From Limnephilus marmoratus (lineage: Eukaryota; Arthropoda; Insecta; Trichoptera; Limnephilidae), in contig OU862910.1 in assembly GCA_917880885.1 (NCBI GenBank), forward strand, positions 18,302,710 to 18,366,709: a DNA stretch of 64,000 nt, in the 5' to 3' direction. The notes under the pieces are model-generated. The model did not search any database and was not told the origin of the DNA. It was given only the letters and a program-made list of their open reading frames with translations. A program made the position numbers and the translations under genes. This document shows, in pieces, positions 44,441 to 54,766 of the stretch; positions within the stretch are counted from its first letter, which is position 1, and every line of letters begins with the position of its first letter.

Positions 44441-44845
44441 CTCGCTTACTTAAAAACCTCGGCGGCTACGAAGCGAAAGAGGAGGCCGAAAAGGCTGTGT
44501 TTGCTCTTTTTAGTGTCGTTATTTTTGGTTTCATCGAGTTTCAAATCACAACGGTGATAAATAAGTTTTCACTACGCAAAGCCCTCTTCTTAGTGTAAAT
44601 TATGTTGTTTTGAAAAATCGTAGGTACTAAAAACGACGCGCGACGAGGTTAATGAAATATTTCAATGTGTACTTAGATATTATTTTGCCCAAAAGACAAA
44701 TTTTTAACAAGAAAAATGTGTTTATATTAGGCAAGCAATTAAATCTTAAAATTAAACAGTTTTCGTGGTTAACCCTTAAAGTTTTACTAATTTTTATTTA
44801 TTTATTAAACTTAAAATTGTTTCATTTCACGTGATCTAAACTTCC

Positions 44846-44937
44846 CACTACCTTCAGCCTCGCAAAAAATCCCAATTGGGGATGCCATAGTTTCATTAGC
44901 TCCAGACGGGACTTGTGCGGATTTCACATAAAAAACA
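44846..44937 (+). mobile_element. SINE fragment (tail end)
   Basis: CTACCTTCAGCCTCGCAAAA, ATCCCAATTGGGGATGCCAT, GCTCCAGACGGGACTTGTGC and CACATAAAAAA correspond, in sense orientation, to the last ~90 bases of the SINE. The head and most of the body are missing. It is nested in the hAT-like element. Confidence 0.7.
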
Positions 44938-45644
44938 TACTATTATCGCGCTTTCATAGGTAGGTATATCCGGACCGGTCACCTGGAATAAGCTCCAGTC
45001 AAATATATATTTTTTAAATGCACCTACCTCAATGGTGAAGTTAAAAAGACGCGCCGAATAAAAACTAATTAAAAGCCCTGGCGACACGCGTCGTATAATT
45101 TGTTACAAAAATAAAGGAACAAATCGCTCGATTATCATTTATCAGTATCACGGTTCGATAGCGACTGATTTTTTGTTTACGGCTAGAGTAGACAGAGACA
45201 GATACCACAAAAAAACAATAATATAGATAAACATCATTTTGTTTCTACAAGTATTGCATCACAATTTGCGCACGTGTGAGGGAGAAAAGACATAGAATAA
45301 ACTTTCGCTTTTAGTCCTTTTATTAACGTTCCGCGGTCCGAAGTGGGAAGTTTCACCCTAAGATGACGGCTTGGCCGAGCGGGGACTAACGACGAACCGA
45401 TTCTCTGCGGGCATCAAGAAATGAAGTGGGAACTTCTGACTAATAAGTGTCTTTTGTCTTGCTGTGACTTGAATAACTTGCATTCCGCGGACCGGTCGGA
45501 TCGACTCGACACGTGGTACCCAGGGACCCGTGGGACTACGACGTCATAAATGAATAAGAAATAAATGTTTTGATTCCTTGAATAAGTGAAACAGAGATTG
45601 GGGTTGCGGATTGAGTTCGCACAGACCGAACAGGTTACAGGACT

Positions 45645-45920
45645 ATGACCACGGAGGAACGATTCCTCCGTGACTATGACTGGCGGGACTGGCGGGACAC
45701 AACTGTGAAACAGACGCGACACACGGAGCTCAGAATTATTTGGATCTTGGCTGACTCGCTTGGCGGTTTTGTCACTTGGATTGGGGACGGGGACTACAGG
45801 GTTTTTTGTAGGTATAAGATTTACTGCGCGGGATACTACACAGTACCCGTGAAAGGCAATTTCGCGGCGCGCTTCGCCTGTGGTAGGTGTACCTATCCGC
45901 GCAACAAATATCCAGAATAA
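45645..45920 (+). CDS. Hypothetical 91-aa ORF inside the hAT-like element
   Basis: ATG at 45645, 91 codons, stop TAA at 45918. The N-terminus is charged (MTTEERFLRDYDWRDWRD), the middle hydrophobic (IIWILADSLGGFVTWIG), and the C-terminal part Cys/Tyr-rich with a CGRC pair. I recognise no domain. Its GC content is well above the surroundings, which suggests captured or foreign sequence. The inverted repeat GGAGGAACGATTCCTCC lies near its start (about 45653-45669). No splice context or promoter is evident, so expression is unsupported. Confidence 0.25.
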   Translation: MTTEERFLRDYDWRDWRDTTVKQTRHTELRIIWILADSLGGFVTWIGDGDYRVFCRYKIYCAGYYTVPVKGNFAARFACGRCTYPRNKYPE

Positions 45921-46190
45921 TATTTTATTTAATTCTTACGAAACACTACAATATTTATAGAGTACATTATTATTTTCTTACCTCAATATAACATGAAATA
46001 TTTAACTGTAAAATAAATTAATCAAAATAAAAATAAATATGGTGCTGTTAAAAAATCGTAAGATGCAAGGCCAAGGGTAAGGAATAAAGATTTAATTCCT
46101 TTTGAAAATGAGAATCAGATCGAGTGTGTTACAAGATTGAATTTATTCATTTAATTCAGTCATTCAATTTTGCCCACGTCTAGTACTAAC

Positions 46191-46731
46191 TACTAGTTAT
46201 CGAATAAATTTCAAGGTAAAGTTATGATATAATAATTTCTGAAAAATTTTATTTTATTATGTTACAAAAACATGTAAACATTTTTCGAAATAAACACTTG
46301 TTCATTTTAGAATTGAATGAAAAAATAGTTGTTTTACAATGCGCTTAGATCTACACTACTTACAATTACTATGTAACGTAATTATTTTCATGGTTATTCA
46401 GTCGGTACTTGCTCAGAATGAGTATTATTAATTTCAGCGTGCCGTTGGAACGACTGAGAACAAATTCAAGTTGCCTGGACGTTACTCGATCGTTTTTTTT
46501 AAAGAAAAAAACTGTTATAAGGGCCACGTCATACCAATGAATTTGTAGGAAGTTTGATTTGTAAGGAGTTTTGATACTCGTAAATGATTGTGTAAATTTG
46601 CAATATTAAGCGACTACACCTACAAATTAGTGCTGTGAAGAAATATTGCTTGACGCTCGTAATGATGCGGCAAACAACCCACCGAGAAATAGCCATTGGG
46701 ATTACTGAGTACAGCTTGATAAATTGATATT
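46191..46731. other. Noncoding stretch before the orphan ORF
   Basis: I see no gene. The last ~100 bases are slightly richer in GC and end in TGTTTACAG at about 46744-46752 inside the next frame, which resembles a splice acceptor. Confidence 0.4.
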
Positions 46732-47013
46732 TTGATCGGGCGTGTTTACAGCCACGTACAATCCAATATCACCGAGGACAACTTTGATGAAGATTGCAGG
46801 CGCTTCTTAAATGACTTCAACAGTCTAGAACTGCGGGTTATATCCTTTCAATGCTCAGGTCTGGCCATCGGACGCATTGTGATCAGCGGGCCTCTGTGGG
46901 TGGACTGGAATCTCGGCTCCTTCACGGTGTCATGGGCATGCGAAGCGGCAGCTCTGGGGTTCTTCTCCAGCTATCTGGAGCCCTTGTCGCTGATTTGGAG
47001 TGGATTCTACTAA
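46732..47013 (+). CDS. Orphan 93-codon open frame, possible exon
   Basis: The frame opens with a non-ATG codon (TTG at 46732) and ends at TAA 47011-47013. If it is real it is an exon, with TTTACAG|CC at 46752 a plausible acceptor, rather than a whole gene. The product has an acidic start (ITEDNFDEDCRRFLNDFNSL), then ISFQCSGLAIGRIVISG and a hydrophobic, Trp-rich end (WACEAAALGFFSSYLEPLSL). GC content is clearly above the flanks and codon-like. The layout faintly recalls the last exon of an insect gustatory receptor (acidic helix then a small-residue membrane segment), but the usual TYxxxxxQF ending is not there. I do not name it. Confidence 0.3.
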   Translation: MIGRVYSHVQSNITEDNFDEDCRRFLNDFNSLELRVISFQCSGLAIGRIVISGPLWVDWNLGSFTVSWACEAAALGFFSSYLEPLSLIWSGFY

Positions 47014-47672
47014 AATAACTGAATTATCTCTCTCTCTCTCTACACCTTTTTGAGTTTACAAAGGTATTTATGTAGTTTATGTTTTTGCTTGTCAATAATA
47101 ACAAGTACATTTTTGTTTAATGCGAGTTCTTTTATTTACATCAGATAGTAGCTTTTTTTTTATCCCACGCAGGACCCTGAAATGATGATAAGAGCTCATG
47201 CATACGGAATTTCTGTCCCAACTGAGCAAATGTGCGTGTCAACTACTTTTCTTCTCACTGTTATGTTGTATTGAAAAAAACAAAAAAATAGCTCAATAGA
47301 AATCCTTAACCGAAAACTTTAATTTGCCTGTCACTGGGCTAAACATTCAACCGAATTTCCAGGGTTTATTATTCGTCCCTAAACAGAGAAATACAGAGAT
47401 ATATCACCAAAATCCCGTTATCTCATTAGCTAAAGAGAAATTGAATATTTAATTCAGCATCGGCCGTTGAAAAAGTTTGCAAACATTTTTAGAACTTCCC
47501 TCAGCGTAGGTGTCTATTTAATTATTTAGTATCTGGACTTTGAAAAACAAAATTTATTTGACTGAGCGTAGCTAAGTCCAGTTTTTTCTGGACCGTGAGG
47601 CATTTCTTCTGTCTGTAAATTTGTTTGTTCGTTCTGATTCTGGTTTAGAAAACCTGCAGCATCCAATCATTT
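47014..47672. other. Noncoding stretch with an old dispersed repeat
   Basis: CTCTCTCTCTCTC lies at 47027-47040. GACTGAGCGTAGCTAAGTCC at about 47561, then CATTTCTTCTGTCTGTAAAT, resembles the inverse of 6405-6460 and the stretch near 22680. No gene is seen. Confidence 0.45.
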
Positions 47673-47903
47673 ATTATTACCAGGGCTGGGCAAAATACAT
47701 GCTTTGCTGTAATTAAAATACAAATTACAAAATACTTTGTCGCATGTATTTAAAATACGAAATACAAAATACATTCAAGTCGTGTATTTGAAATACAAAA
47801 TACAAAATACAGTATTTTAACCATTTTTACTTTCAAATACAAAATACATTTGGTTTTGGTAAAACCTTTGGTTGCAATAAATTGTCGTGAGTGCCCTTAT
47901 CTA

Positions 47904-48168
47904 ATGGCCGTTATACACGATATCTTTTTTCATCCCGATTCCAATTAGACACAAAAGTCAACATTTTTCGCTATACGTGATCGCTATTTTCATCTCTATT
48001 TTCGTATCTTCGATTTCAATTATCATCACTGCAAACAACACATGAACCATGCTGTTTGCTGTGATGCCAACTGAAATGATGAAAATAGCGATCGAGTAAA
48101 GCGAAAAATGTTGACTTTTGTGTCTAATTGGAATCGGGCTGAAAAAAGATGTCGTGTATAACGGCCAT
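47904..48168. mobile_element. 265-bp foldback MITE
   Basis: Long inverted arms: ATGGCCGTTATACACGA, CGATTCCAATTAGACACAAA and AGTCAACATTTTTCGCT on the left are mirrored on the right up to TCGTGTATAACGGCCAT at 48152-48168. The centre is a TGCAAACA/TGTTTGC stem near 48030-48060. It is nested in the hAT-like element. Open frames through it mirror each other and are not genes. Confidence 0.85.
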
Positions 48169-48339
48169 AAGGGTGCGTTTCCATAGAAGCAAAGCTGAGC
48201 AGAGTGAAACAGAGATGTGCAAAAATTGACCAATCATATTGCTCAGAAGACACATCTCGTCTCCGCTCCACTTGTAAAGTATTGTGATATAGGACCCATG
48301 ATTAGATTTTAGATAATAATAATTATTCTTATAATAACA

Positions 48340-48640
48340 CTAGCTGGTTCCCGGCATGCGTTGCAACGCCATATTCAAAGAAATAAATTGTTTCTCCCTG
48401 CATATCCTTTCCCGTGCGTCCCCACTCCCCTCCCGCACCCCTTCCCCTCCCGCGTTCCCCTTCCACCTTCCCAGCCTACCCTCTCCCCTTTCCCGCTCCA
48501 CCGTCCCGCCAACCCCCCCTCCCGCGTTCCATGTATTCAGTCCCAGTTCATTGAGTTTTCAAACAACTCACGTGCCAGCTTTACAATGTATTTATTCAAA
48601 TTTTCATTTTTCATATATGACAAATATTCATTTTTATATA
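48340..48640 (-). mobile_element. Non-autonomous Helitron-like element, diverged copy
   Basis: CTAGCTGGTTCCCGGCATGC at 48340, then a C/T-rich core (48398-48525), AACAACTCACGTGCCAGC and a final ATTCATTTTTATATAT. It is shorter and more diverged than the copies at 11.3 and 36.3 kb, and lacks the GCGCGTACATAC block. Confidence 0.7.
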
Positions 48641-50030
48641 TCATAAGAACAATCAATCAAATCTGGTACCTAACATAGGTACCTATTTAAAATATCTATA
48701 AATTAAAAAATCCATCGACAATTCTTTTCTTACAAAAAAAATCGCTGCCTGCTAAATTCAATTTCATCAAACGCGCAAACTGTCAAACAGGCGTACAGTT
48801 TGTCAAATAAGAGAAGAAAATATTTGAGGGCGCCACTGTTGATCAAATGGCAATACTAAACACATAACTCATGGTGTTAAAGTAAAGCTGTGTAACCTAC
48901 ATTTTTATAAGAAATTAAAAAGGCATAATAGTGGAAAAAAATATTTTTTCATTGCAGTATAGACACTCGCCGATCTCAAAATTAGAATTGCATATAGGTA
49001 TATTATTATTATACCTTTGAAATTTTGTGTTAACATAATGAAGAATAACTATAATGTAATAAAATATAAAGCACAGTTTAGAAATTGCTCATATTTATTT
49101 AATACTAGATAAAGTACCTAGCGTTGCCTGGGCTTTACATCATGTCTCTAATTTTAGATCTGAATATATTTAACTCATTCAGATTTAAAAGTAATATAAC
49201 TAAACTCATCATTAGTGATTCTTCCTTTCTATCTATTGTTAAATTCAAATTTATGTTAAATTAAATTAAAGCAAATCGCTTTATAAATCACCTTTTAATC
49301 AAATTTATGTCATGAAGAAAAAATGTTTTTTTTAAATGTGGTTTACTGTGTTCTATACATTCAGTGTCATTGCACTTCAAAAAAATATTTGACAGTTAAA
49401 TTGGTGTTGCCAGTCTACAAATTTAGTAGTTCCAGTTTTTATATTTTCTACTCTTTTTTGACAGACTATAGTTAAAATAGTCATTAAGTTTTCTGAAATT
49501 ATCCAATTTTCTGCGTAATTTTCTCAATTTTTCTTTCCGCAAGATCTAATACTATGACACAAAAATGTAAAATACAAGCAAAGACACGTATAATATTATA
49601 ATATGCTACAAAATATACAATAACAGTGCTATCATAGCACAGGACAATAATAATAACTAGCATAAAACATAAAATAAAAGGTACAGTACATTATGAAGCA
49701 ATGATAAGAGAACTACAAATAATCATTTGTAAGAGTGCTATAGCACAGAACAATAGGACAATAGTACAGGATTCTAGCGTTTTATCATTGTAATTTATTA
49801 TCATTAGGTATTAAGATCGCTAAATGTATTTGAAAATGTATTTTGAAGCCATAAGTATTTGAAATACAAATTACAAAATACCTCTGCATCGGATAATTGA
49901 AATACCAATTACAAACTACATTTTTAGGAAGTAATTGAAATACAAATACAAAATACGTATTTGTATTTCAAATACGTATTTCAATTACAAGTAATTCAAA
50001 TACTGCCCAGCCCTGATTATTACCAAATCG

Positions 50031-50873
50031 TTCAAGAATCCCAGTTGCTTCAGAATCTTGTACTACTCATACGTAAGAAGTATCTTAGAGTATGGCACCG
50101 TGATTTGGTCCCCACACTATGCAATTCATAGCAATAAAGTGGAGTCTGTTAAAAAAAATACTTAAGAATACTAGCTTACAAATCTGGAGTACATCGGAAT
50201 CTAGATAACTATGCTGAAATACTCACTCACTTTAGAGAAGTCTCATTCGTTAAAAGAAGGCACATTTCAGATTTGATCTCCCTGTTTAAAATCATAAACA
50301 ACATGTATGATTCATATTTAATTAATCAAATTAATCTTAATATAAGGCGGAAATTCACGAGAAACCTTGAAACCTTTTAATATAATAATAATAATAATAT
50401 ATCTTTATTGAAAGAAATTTGCAAGATTATAACTAAAAAGTACATATTCAGTGTTATGTTTACAGTGGTTTAAAATTACACAAGGACAAAAGGATATCAA
50501 CAGAAAAAATATATAAATATGAACAGTAGATAAATGAAAAATAGAAAATAGTTATAAATTTTGGTTTTTCAGTAATCTGCCTCACTAGGCTAGCCTGTGT
50601 TGAGGCAGTAATTTTTAAATCAATTTATAAGACTTATAGACATATACCTACACTTTTATTAAAAAAGTAATCACATAATAGATTGGTTACATTAATAATA
50701 ATTGGATCGATACTTACCGTATTAATAAAAGTTTCTTCAAACCAACCCCGAGAATGACTCGGTTATACAATAAATATTGCAAACATGAAGATTTAGATGT
50801 ATTTTCAAACTCAATTATTGATACCTTCAAAAGAAAATTATACTTACATATCCCTGATGATCTCCTCACCTAA
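50031..50873 (+). pseudogene. Reverse transcriptase C-terminus, split by an insertion
   Basis: The first part reads RILYYSYVRSILEYGTVIWS, PHYAIHSNKVESVKKN, then past a frameshift RILAYKSGVHRNLDNYAEIL, THFREVSFVKRRHISDLISL and FKIINNMYDS, up to RRKFTRNLETF. After the insert it resumes PTPRMTRLYNKYC, DLDVFSNSIIDTFKRKLYLH and the stop at 50871-50873. SILEYGxxIW and the RR-x-xSDL-x-x-L-x-K segment are standard for CR1/Jockey-like RT C-termini. The palm domain is missing. It carries a frameshift and a ~260-360-bp insertion. Confidence 0.8.
50379..50690 (-). mobile_element. LINE 3'-UTR insertion inside another LINE
   Basis: On the minus strand it contains an imperfect stem (TACTGCCTCAACACAGG… AGTGAGGCAGATTA) and ends TTTCAATAAAGATATATTAT, then TATTATTATTAT. 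That is a polyadenylation-type signal with an ATT microsatellite tail, as in CR1/Jockey LINEs. It contains no coding sequence. The 5' boundary on the right side is unclear (50640-50720). Confidence 0.65.
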
Positions 50874-51129
50874 ACCTATAAAATGTGTATAAATATATGT
50901 ATATGTTCATTTGTGAATGTATTTTGTAATTATTGATTCTTCTTGTTTTATGTATGTACTTTAATTTATTATTATGTATTACAACTAATTAAGAATGTTG
51001 TGATGAATGGTGTGCTCACCTCTCATTGGAATTATCACTGTAACCATATTAAAATTGTTAACTGATGTAATAATTATATTTGATATATTCTGTTGGCGAG
51101 CCAACAAATAAATAAATAAATATTCAATC

Positions 51130-51317
51130 CAGTCTTACTTTGATTAGATACTTAACTCTGACCAGGTGACTTTAAATTTGTTAGACAGTTGACTAATTTG
51201 TGTTTTGAAAAATCTGCTGCATCCATTTTACTGTTCAAGAAAACCCCTACTTTGACCCAGATGTGCTAACTTTGGCTGAGCTTTTCAATATTATAGTACC
51301 TACTAGCCTAAAAAAAG
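51130..51317. other. Noncoding gap between LINEs
   Basis: I see no gene. GAAAAATCTGCTGCATCC near 51208 resembles 47650-47665 and 22730-22742, so this belongs to a dispersed repeat. Confidence 0.4.
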
Positions 51318-51600
51318 TTTTATTTTTATTTTTATTTTTATTTTATTTTATTTGGAAAACCAACAGTTACATTATTTACTTAGGTGTATTTATATATGTA
51401 TATGTTATTGAACCAATAATAGGTTTTCACTGGTGTGTATTAATTAGAGAGATTAAAAAGTAATAAAAGTAATAAAAGTTATAATAGTTATAATAGCTTA
51501 TTGGGATGGGATGGTGGGCGGGAGGGGAAGGGGACGGATCTATTCTCGGAGTGAATAAGTTATTTGTATAGAAGTATAATAGTTTGTATATGTTTAGAAG

Positions 51601-54453
51601 TTATTTATTGTTTATTTTTTTTAGAATTTGGGGTGCTGTGTTGAATAAGTCGAATTCATTGTATGAATTGTTAAAAAAGTGTGAAGCGCGGTTAATGAAT
51701 GTGTTTTGTTTAGAGTTAGTGTTGCATCGAGGAGTGTTAAGTGTGTGATTTAGTCTAGTTTGTCTGGTGGGCACTCTTAATTGAATTCTTTCAAGTAATT
51801 CCGGGCAATCTATCGCAGAGGTGGCTATCTTTTGCAAGAATATTACGTCTGCAGAATTTCTACGATTTTCTAGTGACGAGATTTTGAAAAACGTGGCTGA
51901 CTCCACATTACTTAGATGAGGACGATATCCCCGAAAATCAAGGTATCGTAGAAAACGATTTTGTATTTTCTCAATCCTTTCTATGTATGTTGTGTACCTG
52001 GGATTCCAGACTTGAGAAGCGTACTCCAGAGAACTGTGTACATACGCAAAGTACAGCATTTTCATAGTGTTTACCTTTTTAAAGTGTTTGCAGGTTCTGA
52101 GTATGAAGCCAAGTACCTTGGAAGCTTTTGCAACTATGGATTCGATATGTCGGTCAAAAAGTAATTTCGGGTCTAGCACTACTCCCAGATCTTTGGCCTC
52201 CATCATTTTTTTAAGTACTGTGCCGTTAAGGGAATAATCAAAAGAAATGGGATTTTTGTTTCGGGTAAAGCTGATGACGCCGCATTTTTTAACATTTATT
52301 TGAAGGTTGTGTTGTGTACAGTAGCTATTTAGGCGATTTAAATCTTCTTGTACGCGAATACAGTCAGTGATACTTGTAACAGGAGAGAATATTTTCATGT
52401 CGTCTGCGTATAATAACGTTCTGGAGTAAAGAAAACATTTTCCAATGTCATTAATGTATATGTTGAAGAGCAATGGTCCCAATAATGACCCTTGGGGTAC
52501 TCCTGACGGTACGGTTACCCAATTTGATTTATAGCCACCGACGACTACTGCTTGGCTGCGATTTTTCAAATACGACGAGAGCCATCTGAGGAGATCTCCG
52601 TGTACGCCGATTAGTGAAAGTTTAGTCAACAAGACATCATGGATTACTAAATCAAAGGCTTTGCTATAGTCTGTATATATTGCATCTACCTGTATGCGCT
52701 GGTCCATATTGTCTTGTAAGATTTCGACAAATGCCGTTAGGTTAGTGGTTGTAGATTTTCCTCTCATAAATCCATGTTGATTGTTGTTAAGTGACGATCT
52801 CAAGGCTGTAAACATCTGGTCGTACACAATTTTTTCGAAAACCTTACTGAAAATGCAGAGCTTTGATATGGGCCTATAATTTTCAACGTCAGATTTTTGG
52901 CCGTTCTTGAAAATGGGAGTTACAAATGCAGTTTTCCAAGTGTTTGGCACAATTCCCTCATTAAGGGAGCGACTAAAAATTATGAATAATGGTTTAGAAA
53001 GGCTGCGCGCACATTTGCTTATGAAGAAAGGGGGAATTTTATCTGAGCCTGCGCCTTTATTGGGATCTAAATTTTCAAGTTGTTTCTGTATGTGATGCTG
53101 GTTGATTTCAATATTATGAATGCTAGCAATACAGTGCTCACTGGTGTAGTCTGGCAGGATCTGGTTAATCCGAGCATTATTATTGTAGACTGAAGTGAAA
53201 TATTTAGAGAATAAGTTGCAGATGTCAGATCCATTTTCAGCTTTTTCGTCTTTGAACATCATGGTATTCGGAACGCCATGGGATTTGGAGTTTGACTTAA
53301 TGTAGTTCCATACTTTTTTTGGATCGGAGGATATATCATGTTCTATTTTAAGTAAGTATTTATTATGGCATTCCCAGTTAAGTTTTTTGTGACGTGATCT
53401 TAGTAGAGAGAAAGTGGCATAGTCAGAAGGATTTTTATATGTCTTGAACTTTTTGAAGTATTTATATTTTTCTGTTGTTAATTTGATGAGGGCAGAGTTA
53501 TACCATGGCGGGTATTTCGAATTCCTACATAATTTCATAGGAATATGGGCGTCTATAAGATGATTTAATTGTGAGTAGAATTTATTTAATGCTGTGTTCA
53601 CGTCACCAAACGAAAGTAGCTCGTGCCAGTTTACCTGGTCGAGAGATGTGTTAATTTGGTTGTAATCACCGCGCTTATAGACGTAAGCCCTTCTAGGCTC
53701 TTCCACTAATGGAGCGGGTTCAGAAAATAAAACTTCCATTATTAAGGAGGTGTGATGAGGGTCTTCTAAAATTAATGGTTCATCACAAGCAGAGACCGGT
53801 ACCAGGTCATTACATAGAACGAGGTCAAGAAAGTGACCGTTGGTATTTGGAATTCCATTACATTGAAACAATCCCGAAAAATGCATGCAGTCAATAAATG
53901 ATGTACTAACAGGCGAATCAATCAATCGAACTAAGCGATCACTGGGTATAAATGACGTATTATTGAGAGACTTATTCCATGAAATGTCAGTGAGGTTAAA
54001 GTCACCTAGGATAATGAATTTATCTGTGGGAAATTGCAACGTAAGTGATGAAATTTGTGTGAGGAAGCTTTCCATATTTTCACGATATGTTGGTCCTTTA
54101 GGGAGGTAAACACAACATATGTGGAGATTTGTGTGTTTGGATCCCCTGGATTCTAATGTTATCCAGACGTCCTCAGCTTGTGAGTGCCACCCTGGGCGCT
54201 CGCGAGGTACCAGCTCACGACGAACAGCGACTAAGACACCCCCGCCCAAGCGTTGGCCCGTGCGAGTGTAGTCCCGATCTCGGCGGTGTACATCGTAGCG
54301 ATCATCAAATAGCTCTTCGTTGCGGATGCCATCAACGAGCCATGATTCAGACAGAGCGATTACATCATATTCGTTGGACCGAACAGCCACCAATAACTTG
54401 TCAGTTTTAGTGCGTAACCCTCTCACATTTTGGTAATAGATATTTAAAGACAT
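51601..54453 (-). CDS. ORF2: endonuclease-reverse transcriptase, 950 aa, intact
   Basis: It makes the enzyme that nicks target DNA and copies the element RNA there. Residues ~1-240 are the apurinic-type endonuclease: N9 in YYQNVRG, E36 in SESW, GDFN at 150-153, and DPHHTS at ~231-236 as the terminal His motif. RT spans ~460-770: NLDPNKGAGSDKIPP (~461), TPIFKNGQ…NYRPIS, HGFMRGKSTTTNL (~560), YTDYSKAFD (D595), SGVPQGSLLGP (650-660) and YADD (682-685). A C-terminal region with SSLEYASQVW follows. No RNase H is present. Catalytic residues look complete, and SKAFDLVIHD deviates slightly from the usual SKAFDxVxHD. The ATG is the only possible start because an in-frame TAA lies two codons before it. 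Length is normal for CR1/Jockey ORF2. Confidence 0.93.
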   Translation of the reverse strand: MSLNIYYQNVRGLRTKTDKLLVAVRSNEYDVIALSESWLVDGIRNEELFDDRYDVHRRDRDYTRTGQRLGGGVLVAVRRELVPRERPGWHSQAEDVWITLESRGSKHTNLHICCVYLPKGPTYRENMESFLTQISSLTLQFPTDKFIILGDFNLTDISWNKSLNNTSFIPSDRLVRLIDSPVSTSFIDCMHFSGLFQCNGIPNTNGHFLDLVLCNDLVPVSACDEPLILEDPHHTSLIMEVLFSEPAPLVEEPRRAYVYKRGDYNQINTSLDQVNWHELLSFGDVNTALNKFYSQLNHLIDAHIPMKLCRNSKYPPWYNSALIKLTTEKYKYFKKFKTYKNPSDYATFSLLRSRHKKLNWECHNKYLLKIEHDISSDPKKVWNYIKSNSKSHGVPNTMMFKDEKAENGSDICNLFSKYFTSVYNNNARINQILPDYTSEHCIASIHNIEINQHHIQKQLENLDPNKGAGSDKIPPFFISKCARSLSKPLFIIFSRSLNEGIVPNTWKTAFVTPIFKNGQKSDVENYRPISKLCIFSKVFEKIVYDQMFTALRSSLNNNQHGFMRGKSTTTNLTAFVEILQDNMDQRIQVDAIYTDYSKAFDLVIHDVLLTKLSLIGVHGDLLRWLSSYLKNRSQAVVVGGYKSNWVTVPSGVPQGSLLGPLLFNIYINDIGKCFLYSRTLLYADDMKIFSPVTSITDCIRVQEDLNRLNSYCTQHNLQINVKKCGVISFTRNKNPISFDYSLNGTVLKKMMEAKDLGVVLDPKLLFDRHIESIVAKASKVLGFILRTCKHFKKVNTMKMLYFAYVHSSLEYASQVWNPRYTTYIERIEKIQNRFLRYLDFRGYRPHLSNVESATFFKISSLENRRNSADVIFLQKIATSAIDCPELLERIQLRVPTRQTRLNHTLNTPRCNTNSKQNTFINRASHFFNNSYNEFDLFNTAPQILKKINNK

Positions 54454-54766
54454 TGGTTAAACCGTGCGAATCTATGATTAAGTGCGGAATTGAAGTGAAT
54501 TTGTGTCGATGTTCGTATTTTGTTATTGACGGATTTATGTTTATTTTTATGAAATTCCCAAAGAATTTTACAATAAATGCTAGAAAATTGTACAAAAGCT
54601 AAAAAGTGTGTTAGAATGAATGGAACTAAGAAATGTATTAGAGTGATTAGATCCATAGGGTAGGCGTGGGGGATAAGGGAGGGAAGGGTACATTCTAAGT
54701 GAGAAGAAAATATAAGAATAATTAAAATGAAATTAGTATAAAGAAATGCAGTAATTTTAAAAGGCC

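Larger units (their letters stand above)
47681..50015. mobile_element. hAT-like element (2.3 kb), perfect 12-bp TIR, 8-bp duplication
   Basis: CAGGGCTGGGCA at 47681 and its exact inverse TGCCCAGCCCTG ending at 50015 are the termini. ATTATTAC lies directly outside both ends (47673-47680, 50016-50023). Subterminal regions of ~200 bp at each side are built from AAATACAAATTACAAAATAC repeats, the likely transposase-binding zone. Inside are a foldback MITE (47904-48168), a Helitron-like element (48340-48640) and AT-rich filler. No transposase frame remains. Its position just upstream of an RT remnant (50031 on) shows it landed at the edge of that remnant. Confidence 0.9.
50031..51120 (+). mobile_element. 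3' part of a CR1/Jockey-like LINE, interrupted
   Basis: RT C-terminal coding (50031-50378, resuming about 50740-50873) is followed by a 3' UTR ending CTGTTGGCGAGCCAACAAAT, then AATAAATAAATAAAT. The GTTGGCGAGCCAAC hairpin (51090-51103) before the tail is typical of the group. The coding part is split by another LINE 3' end in the opposite orientation. Confidence 0.8.

Noticed and set aside
45362..45420. tRNA-like start (TTGGCCGAGCGGGG)
   Set aside because: Box-A-like only. No box B within the right distance and no cloverleaf.
47958..48271. Two overlapping ~85-codon minus frames
   Set aside because: They run through a foldback MITE. The inverted arms generate mirrored open frames by chance.
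54129..54410. Plus-strand frames inside 51.6-55.7 kb (also 51961, 52907, 53709, 53885, 55056, 55317 and 55520)
   Set aside because: Antisense shadows of the retrotransposon ORF1 and ORF2.
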